Shown: positions 57,575 to 64,000 of the stretch, in pieces
How the letters are laid out: the number at the start of each line of letters is the position of its first letter
Numbering within the stretch: the stretch's first letter is position 1
DNA from: Acanthosoma haemorrhoidale
Taxonomy: Eukaryota; Arthropoda; Insecta; Hemiptera; Acanthosomatidae
Reading direction: 5' to 3'
Assembly (NCBI GenBank): GCA_930367205.1
Contig: OV884014.1
Coordinates: 116,071,768-116,135,767 of the forward strand
Length of the DNA: 64,000 bases
Made by a program: the position numbers and the translations under genes
The notes under the pieces: generated by a model
The model's input: only the letters and a program-made list of their open reading frames with translations
Database searches by the model: none
Told to the model about the DNA's origin: nothing

Positions 57575-58213
57575 CGGCCGCAGTTCAATTTCATACAACA
57601 TATGGTCGGAAAAGTGTTTTAACTTCATCAACTGTAAAGAGATTAATTGAAAAATCTAGGGAGACTGGATCAGTTGGAGACACTAAACTAACGTGAGTGT
57701 GTCAAATGAGGTTGGTCAAGCAGTGACTGTTACTGGTGCTCGATATCGCGACATGATAACACAGTTTTATAGCCGAAATTGGATGATATTGATGTCGCCA
57801 ATATGTGGTTTCTACAAGATGGTGCCTTATGCCATACAGCCCATGAAACAATTCAAATACTGCATGAGACATTTCCAGGTCGTGTACTCTCTCGTTTTGG
57901 TGATCAGAATTGGCCCCCTAGATCGTGTGATTTAACACCTTTAGATTTCTTTTGATGGGGTTATTTGAACTCAAAGGTGTATGCCAACAAGCCCACATCC
58001 ACCCGTGCATTAAAAGAGGAAATTCAACAATGCATCAACGAAATTCAACCACATTTATGTCAAATGGTCATGGTTAATTTCGACAAAAGAGTGCGTATGT
58101 GCCAGCAAAGTCGTGGAGGCCATTTGCCCGATGTGTTATTCCATAAATAACCCTATCCTATTTACTTTGTTTTCTATTTAAATCAAATGTTGCGTTAATT
58201 CTGGGACACCCTT
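57575..58213 (+). mobile_element. TcM copy 4, 5'-truncated
   Basis: Starts inside the DNA-binding domain (GRKSVLTSSTVKRLI) and jumps at about 57690 to the EVGQAVTVTGARYRDMI region. It then covers both visible catalytic-domain motifs (QDGALCHTAHE; PPRSCDLTPLDFF followed by a stop) and the C-terminus to LPDVLFHK. It ends at the right terminus GCGTTAATTCTGGGACACCC, TT and TA (58214-58215). The left terminus is missing. Its deletion differs from that of the copies at 7650 and 39229. Confidence 0.88.
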
Positions 58214-58215
58214 TA

Positions 58216-58916
58216 GTAGTGAAAAGTGTTGCTTCACTTACTTATCTAACTTACATAATTTTGGTCGTAGGCCGATTTACAATTTTCCCACATCTCCAGC
58301 CAGGATGATGTGACTTTTTTAAGGTGGAGATTCCTCGGACACCTCCAGGATTTAGGTGGAGTTAATATCGGATATATATATATATATATATATAAAAGTG
58401 AAGATGGTATGGGCAATAGTAAAGAGAAGTGGTGAATGGGATCTATAAAACCGAGTGCGAAGTAAGGCCGCTGTAAATCCGCCAGATAGTGTCTAGTTTT
58501 CTTTTTTCTCTCAGCTAGGAGCTCGGAGCAGAGATTTTATTGGAAATGACTCGGATAGTGAGGTGCCAATGCAAACAGCATTCAAATGGCTTAGAGAAAA
58601 CGTTTATCGCCCCTAGAAGGAATATGTCTAGCCCCCTGTTGCGGATACCACAGTCATATAGATTTATTGGCGTATGAATATTTATTGAAAAGAACAATTG
58701 GAATCACATTTCAAAAGAAAAAAAACATACACGTGGAATTTTTCAACGTATTTCTGCTGAGTCGATATTGCGAGTTTGTGCCGGAGGGGGAGACAAAATA
58801 ACCTTTATTATTGAAGAACAACAATTTTATCTCCTAGTGAAAACATTCTTATTTTTTTTCCTTCTTCTTATTTGCCGGGGATAATGTCCAAGATTAATCC
58901 GGAAATTTGAAAATTT
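58216..58916. other. no gene; AT dinucleotide run
   Basis: A TA repeat at about 58374-58394. No coding signal. Confidence 0.55.
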
Positions 58917-58935
58917 TACTAATTGCTCCGACAGA

Positions 58936-59309
58936 ACAATAGTAAATACCCCTTATTACGTGAGCAACAAAACCCTCATAACGATCTTAATATACCCTGC
59001 ATTCTTGACTTCTCCCTTCCAAGTACATGAAATTCCATAGTCATTGCACTGCACCACTCATCCCTATAATCCTCCTCAGAGACTGAAACGACAGTGGCCT
59101 CGTGACCTGCTATAAATAATTGACAGTGGGAGTCCTGGCAATAGCCAGTTTCTCCAATCATGTCCTGAGTGGCTGTGGTTCTTGCGCTTTTCAGCCTCTA
59201 CTGGCTCGTATCCGGTGACGCAGATGCGTGGGGGACTTCCCAACACTCGTTCGCATGCGAGGCAATTTTTATACAATATAGAAGTTATAAGACTTTCCAC
59301 TTTAAGAAA
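58936..59309 (+). mobile_element. LINE-A copy 14 with 19-bp target-site duplication
   Basis: A plus-strand copy of the ORF end and UTR with several deletions, truncated in the UTR at GCATGCGAGG. About 45 bp of unrelated AT-rich sequence follows before the flanking repeat. The perfect 19-bp repeat TACTAATTGCTCCGACAGA lies at 58917-58935 and 59310-59328. Confidence 0.9.
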
Positions 59310-59328
59310 TACTAATTGCTCCGACAGA

Positions 59329-60718
59329 TGATTTTCTTCTGTTTCTGATAATAATAATTTGACAGAATCCGAACTCAACCTGAGATTAAGTTGGGCCTAT
59401 TTGACTATCAATGGATCCAGTTTTCCACTTGTTCATTTTTGTTGGCGTTGAGTGGTGAGTGGGTTTTTATACGGGTGGTGGCACCCACTCCCCCATCAAG
59501 CGAGCTCATTATCTTCCTAGCATAATTGAACCCAGTCCCATTATATATATCGGCCAGAAAAAAAACTGTTTGTAAAATCAGTATATAATCTCCTTTCGGG
59601 GCCAGCTGATATTCAAATACATTCCAGAGAGTTTAACTACGCTTAATGTGTAAGTTGATTCGGCTCTGGGCTCAAGTCAGGCTAAGTATTCCCACGGAGA
59701 AAAAACAACAAAAACCATCGGATAGTTGTCGTATAAATAAATATTCATCAGATGTTCTGGTAATGAAATTTAAATTATTCACTGGTTGGTTTTTATGGTC
59801 ATTATGAATTCGGTATTTAAATAGCTCATTCAGATGTGAATTACGCGCGATGAACGAGCAGGTAGCCGTTTTTAGCTCTCATATTTATATCATGTGTTAA
59901 CGATAAGTTAAATCACTTTTGAGTTGGAGTGACTAAAGCTTTATCACAAAAAAATACTTCAGAACTTATTAACGGAAAGCGAATAATCAGAGAGGTTAGC
60001 AAGAGACAAATGTTGCATGAATTCATCAGACTATAATCTCTTACATAATAATACATTTAATTCGTCAGGATGTTATTCTGAGAGTCCGAATGTACAAGGA
60101 AAATATACAATAATAGGTTACTATTGAATTAAAGAGCATTAAAGGTACCATTTTGATGTATTTGGTTATGAATTTGATGCTTTATAATCCCTGCCTACTC
60201 CTCCCGCCATTTCTCAATTCGGCAGTGATCATCATCCATCTCTTTCTAAATCCATTGTGTGTGATGTGATATCCTCTGGTAATAAGGGCTAGGAGAAGAT
60301 GAACTGTTTCATCTCGCCTCACTGAAACAAGTCCCAACTGAAAAAGCGACAGTGGGTCTTATAGCGCTCTCATTCTCAATTCCTCGAGATTTTCTTTGTT
60401 TCTCTAATTAGATATCCCCCTTTCAGTCTGTGAGCAACTTCTAAACAAAGCTTTATTATTATTATTTTCTTATAATGGACTTAGTCCCTGGTAATTATTA
60501 GTTAGTTAAAAAAAACAGCCCTTGGGATTTCAGGGAAATTAATGCAGCCCAAAGTTCTAAATTTCTAATTAATCCCTTTAATTAAGCTATGGACTCAGGT
60601 AAAGGAGAAAAAGCCACCTTTTAAAGAGAATCTTAACGCTTAAAATTTATGTGAATCTATTACAGTTAAGTTTAAATTTAGGCTAAGTAATTGTAATTGA
60701 GAAGTCACGAAATACTTT
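59329..60718. other. no recognised gene
   Basis: AT-rich, featureless. Confidence 0.45.
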
Positions 60719-60729
60719 ACTGTAAGCTT

Positions 60730-61078
60730 ATTTCCATCTCTCAATAGAAAATAAATTACTAATTTACAAAGTTATACTTAAGCCAATCTGGATATACGGA
60801 ATAGAGCTATGGGGGACAGCAGAAAGTCGAACATCAAGCGCATCTGAAAGTCCTGAGAACAATAGTAAATGCCCCTTATTACGTCAGCAACAAAAACCTT
60901 CATAACGATCTTAATATACCTTACACTCTCGCACTCATCCCTTCCAAGTTCATGACATTCCATAGTAACCTATCCAACGACCCTAATCCCCTAGCACAGT
61001 CATAGCACTCCACCACTCATCCCTATAATCCTCCTCGGAGACTGAAACGGCAGTGGCCTCGTGACCTGCTATAAATGA
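60730..61078 (+). mobile_element. LINE-A copy 15, truncated at both ends, with 11-bp duplication
   Basis: From CCATCTCTCAATAGAAAATA in the ORF to CTGCTATAAATG, just after the family stop. The entire UTR is absent and there is no A-tail. A perfect 11-bp repeat ACTGTAAGCTT lies at 60719-60729 and 61079-61089. Confidence 0.87.
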
Positions 61079-61194
61079 ACTGTAAGCTTCTATGATCATC
61101 TACTGGCAAGATATAATACTAAATTAGCGGAAGAAAGTCCTTCATTTCTTAGTCGCATTAAACCTGTTTCCCTCAAGATGCCAATCAGTTATTA

Positions 61195-61560
61195 AACTTT
61201 TAACTCTCATGTCAGTCTTTTAGATCAAAAACGGCACTACATGGTCTAGTAAAATCATCTCCGCATACCTAAAAGACCTCTCCTTGGATTGGTACCAACT
61301 TGGTCCTTGCATGCCAAGAAATGGCATCCGATAGAGCCCCTAAGAATGTTAAGGGCACTCTCGTCTCTTCACCGAATATGATATTTTCCCGTTCCTCTTT
61401 AGTCCAAGATTGGTGTTCTCTTCCAAATCTTAGCCTCTGCTTAAGGTGTTCTGGGGTAAGAAGGCCTTCTTGAGCTAAGACTTTACTCTCTAAGTCTTCT
61501 TCTAACGGACTCCGAATATTTTGACTTATATCTAAGGACGTATAAGGACTTGAGTGAACT
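61195..61560 (-). pseudogene. Tc1-like transposase relic, region around the first catalytic Asp
   Basis: The minus-strand translation contains LLTPEHLKQRLRFGREHQSW, then TKEERENIIFGEETRV, which aligns with the usual TPEH..RRL.FA..H..W and FSDESRF motifs of Tc1 transposases. The first catalytic Asp is replaced by Glu (FGEE for FSDE). Downstream, after a shift, DHVVPFLI resembles the segment before the second Asp. It does not overlap in content with the Tc1 remnant at 46534. Confidence 0.6.
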
Positions 61561-62419
61561 CTGTGCTTTAGCAGATAATACTTAGCTAGCGATATCGTAT
61601 TAAATGCAAACCCTTAAATATCTCGACACATGAAAAAATGGACTTATACCACTTTCAAAAATAACAGCTCATATTATGCCAATGTTTTATGCGCAATTGG
61701 TTTTAGGTTACTTTCAAATCTCTACAAATCTAATGAACTTTACTAATAACTATGGACGTTCAATAACCTCAAAGCTTGGAACGATGTTTGTACGAACAAT
61801 ATACACGATAACCAACAGTGCACGAGCATTTAATGAAACATGTCGCACGTCATATGGCAGTACCATTATCACTCTCCCTCATGTAACATTAATTGATTCT
61901 TAATTGGCTAACGTATGTATACCCGGCTGTGCTTCAAGCCGTCTTCATCAGCCCAATTAATGTTTAATTCAAGTGGTTATTTTTTTCACTAATGACCTGC
62001 AGTCAAATATTGTTCATATGTCAAATCTTCAATTATTAGTAATTTTATAAAATTTTAATCGTAACTTAAATAAAAATTAGCTGAGAACTGTAGAAAACAA
62101 ACACCAATCTATCTGGGTTTGCACTCTAAATGGAGCTCTTTAGAAAAAAAACGATTTTTTTTTTGCTAATATTGTAAAGAGCAAACACCTAAAACAAATA
62201 CCTGTATTTTAATATTTACACGGTCATACATTAAATTTTTTTATAAAAGCTTTCGAGTCTTTTCAATTATAAAAACTCACATTTTTAATTATGTTTTACA
62301 TCACCAACCAATCGATGTTTCGCCTATCGAACCACGCTCAGGACTAACCTATGAATGATTGTGTCTTTTCATTGTCATTATTGTATACGACATTCGTTAC
62401 TTATGTTATTGACCTCAAA
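61561..62419. other. no recognised gene
   Basis: AT-rich. A 75-codon frame at 61676-61903 has no motif. Confidence 0.45.
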
Positions 62420-62690
62420 TTAGTTTTGTATTTCCTGCACCGTCGCTACATTATATACAGGTTTCGTTATTTTATAAAAATTATGTAATGAATAAACAAG
62501 TATAATGATACACATTAAACGTGACTGAACTGAACTGACTCTAATAAAGGTGATGGGGTTCAGCTTTTTGATCAAACTTTTTAAAATAATTCTAATACTT
62601 TTAAATAATTCCTAGCATAATTTTTCCCCGACAGTCTGTTGTCATTGGTTGGTTAGTTGCTGCAACGAGTATTGCCAAAAATAGTTAGTA
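62420..62690 (-). mobile_element. LINE-B copy 9, 3' UTR and start of ORF end
   Basis: A minus-strand tail. Hairpin 1 at 62546-62567 has one mismatch (AAAGGTGA / TCAGCTTT). CCCCGACAGTCTGTTG near 62627 is the inverse of the family's QQTV coding end at 12345. Confidence 0.72.
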
Positions 62691-63365
62691 ATATTTGCCA
62701 GTCTATAAATAGCCTAGTTAATTTCTGTAATAATAATAAGTTAAGTCGGTTGACTGCCCATAAAGCTGACATAGAAATGAGAAAAGGAAACCCATGAAGG
62801 GTTATGCAAGATGTCAAAAGTGAAAAATACCTGAGTCACGATTGTATCTGAGCCCGTCAGTGACTTCAACAGTGGTTACCGCACACTATCGATGGCCACA
62901 CTTGTTGATTCGATTTGGCGTGAGAACCCACTCGGCAGTGGGCTTGTTACAGTCACAAGGAAATTATAATGGTATATTCGTGCCCTTGATAATCCGACAA
63001 TACGAAACGACATTAATACGATTATAATTGAGTTTACTACTTCAGGAAACTAAGCATAGCATAGATAGAACTTGCCTGTGATATATTGCAAGTTATCCTC
63101 AGCTAACTTTAATAAATAATTAGATGCTTTCGATACCGTGTAAGTCATCTTAGAACTTTGTGAAATAAATCTTGTCACGCAAGATACCTGTTATTTACAC
63201 GCAAGTCTATCAAACAAGATTTAGAAAAGAAAAACTTTTCCTTAAAACGCCAAGTTTGTGGAAAACTGCTACACAAAGGGCAGATATAAAAGAGTTGAAT
63301 CATTAATATGAACTTTTCAATTCGGTTCTAGAAGTTTTTGATAAATTCGTCAAAAACAACAACAT
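62691..63365. other. no recognised gene
   Basis: AT-rich, featureless. Confidence 0.45.
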
Positions 63366-63374
63366 ATATTTGAG

Positions 63375-63964
63375 TGCTAACGCTTTGGACAACTTTACAG
63401 ACTACTTCAAAGGACATCCCATCACTCAATAGAAAATAAATTACTAATCTACAAAGTTATACTTAAGCCAATCTGGACATACGGAATAGAGCTATGGGGG
63501 ACAGCAAATAAGTCGAACATCAAGCGTATCCAATCCTTTCAATCAAAAGTCCTGAGCTATTGTTCTAAATTGAGCTAAATGCCCCTTATTATGTCATAAA
63601 CCCTTCATAACGATCTTAATATACCTTACATTCTCTTCTCGAACTTATCCCTTCCAAGTTCATAAAATTCCATAGTAACCTATCCAACCACCCTAATCCC
63701 CTAGCACAGGCATAGCACTGCACCACTCATCCCTATTATCCTTCTCGGGGACTGAAATGGAAGTGGCCTCGTGCCATGCTATAAATGCGTAACAGTGGGA
63801 GTCTCCAATCATGTCCTGAGCGCTTGTGGCTCTTGTTCAGCCTCCACTGGCTAGTATCCGGTGACGCGGCTGACTGTGGAGCGTGGGGGACTTCCTAAGA
63901 ATCCGCTTCCTCTTTCGCATGCGAGGGAGGTCACAACCATGTGGATGTGATGTGGAAAAAAAAA
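63375..63964 (+). mobile_element. LINE-A copy 16, poly(A) at an internal UTR position, with 9-bp duplication
   Basis: A plus-strand copy from CGCTTTGGACAACTTTACAG in the ORF to ACCATGTGGATG in the UTR, followed by a 10-base A run (63955-63964) and the repeat ATATTTGAG at 63965-63973, also present at 63366-63374. The last roughly 120 bp of the normal UTR is missing, so the transcript seems to have ended early. Confidence 0.88.
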
Positions 63965-64000
63965 ATATTTGAGAGAGAAAGATTTTAGGTAATGCCATGG

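Overview
This window looks like a stretch of animal nuclear DNA, most likely from an insect or another arthropod. It is strongly AT-rich with frequent A/T runs. Every protein-like signal I can recognise comes from transposable elements typical of arthropods: jockey-type LINEs, IS630/Tc1/mariner transposons and one Ty3/gypsy-type LTR element. I see no host gene, tRNA gene, rRNA gene or bacterial feature. I cannot name the species.

By my count about 30% of the window is recognisable mobile DNA, all of it broken. The dominant family (called LINE-A here) has 16 fragments spread from end to end in both orientations. Nearly all are 3'-end pieces, and most are bounded by short direct repeats of 8-19 bp that read as target-site duplications. 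A second LINE family (LINE-B) has nine fragments. Its 3' UTR carries a conserved hairpin in which one copy has a compensatory base-pair change. A transposon family with AAGGGTGTCCC termini (called TcM) has four copies at 7650, 39229, 49287 and 57575. Two of them share the same internal deletion, so a defective form was amplified. A second mariner family has three copies at 26409, 47047 and 56546; the first is an inverted-duplication (foldback) form. Further transposase relics lie at 35630, 46534, 55333 and 61195.

The most gene-like stretch is 51285-53512, a gypsy-type element. It has a primer-binding site matching tRNA-Phe, an open gag frame, a deletion that removes protease and the core of reverse transcriptase, an open RNase H frame with all four acidic residues, and the start of an integrase zinc domain. 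It is cut off where a LINE-B tail begins.

Layout: 1-4600, 29-bp array, LINE-A copies and a 74-bp duplication; 4.6-9.5 kb, AT-rich with a TG array and a TcM copy; 9.5-24 kb, LINE-A and LINE-B pieces plus a nested unclassified repeat; 24-28 kb, foldback mariner; 28-38 kb, LINE-A and LINE-B pieces, a 66-bp array and a small mariner relic; 38-47 kb, TcM, LINE-A and a Tc1/mariner junction; 47-54 kb, LINE-B, a nested retroposon and the gypsy element; 54-64 kb, mariner, TcM, LINE-B, Tc1 and LINE-A remains. No genes act together in a pathway. What the window records is a history of insertion, truncation, internal deletion and nesting.
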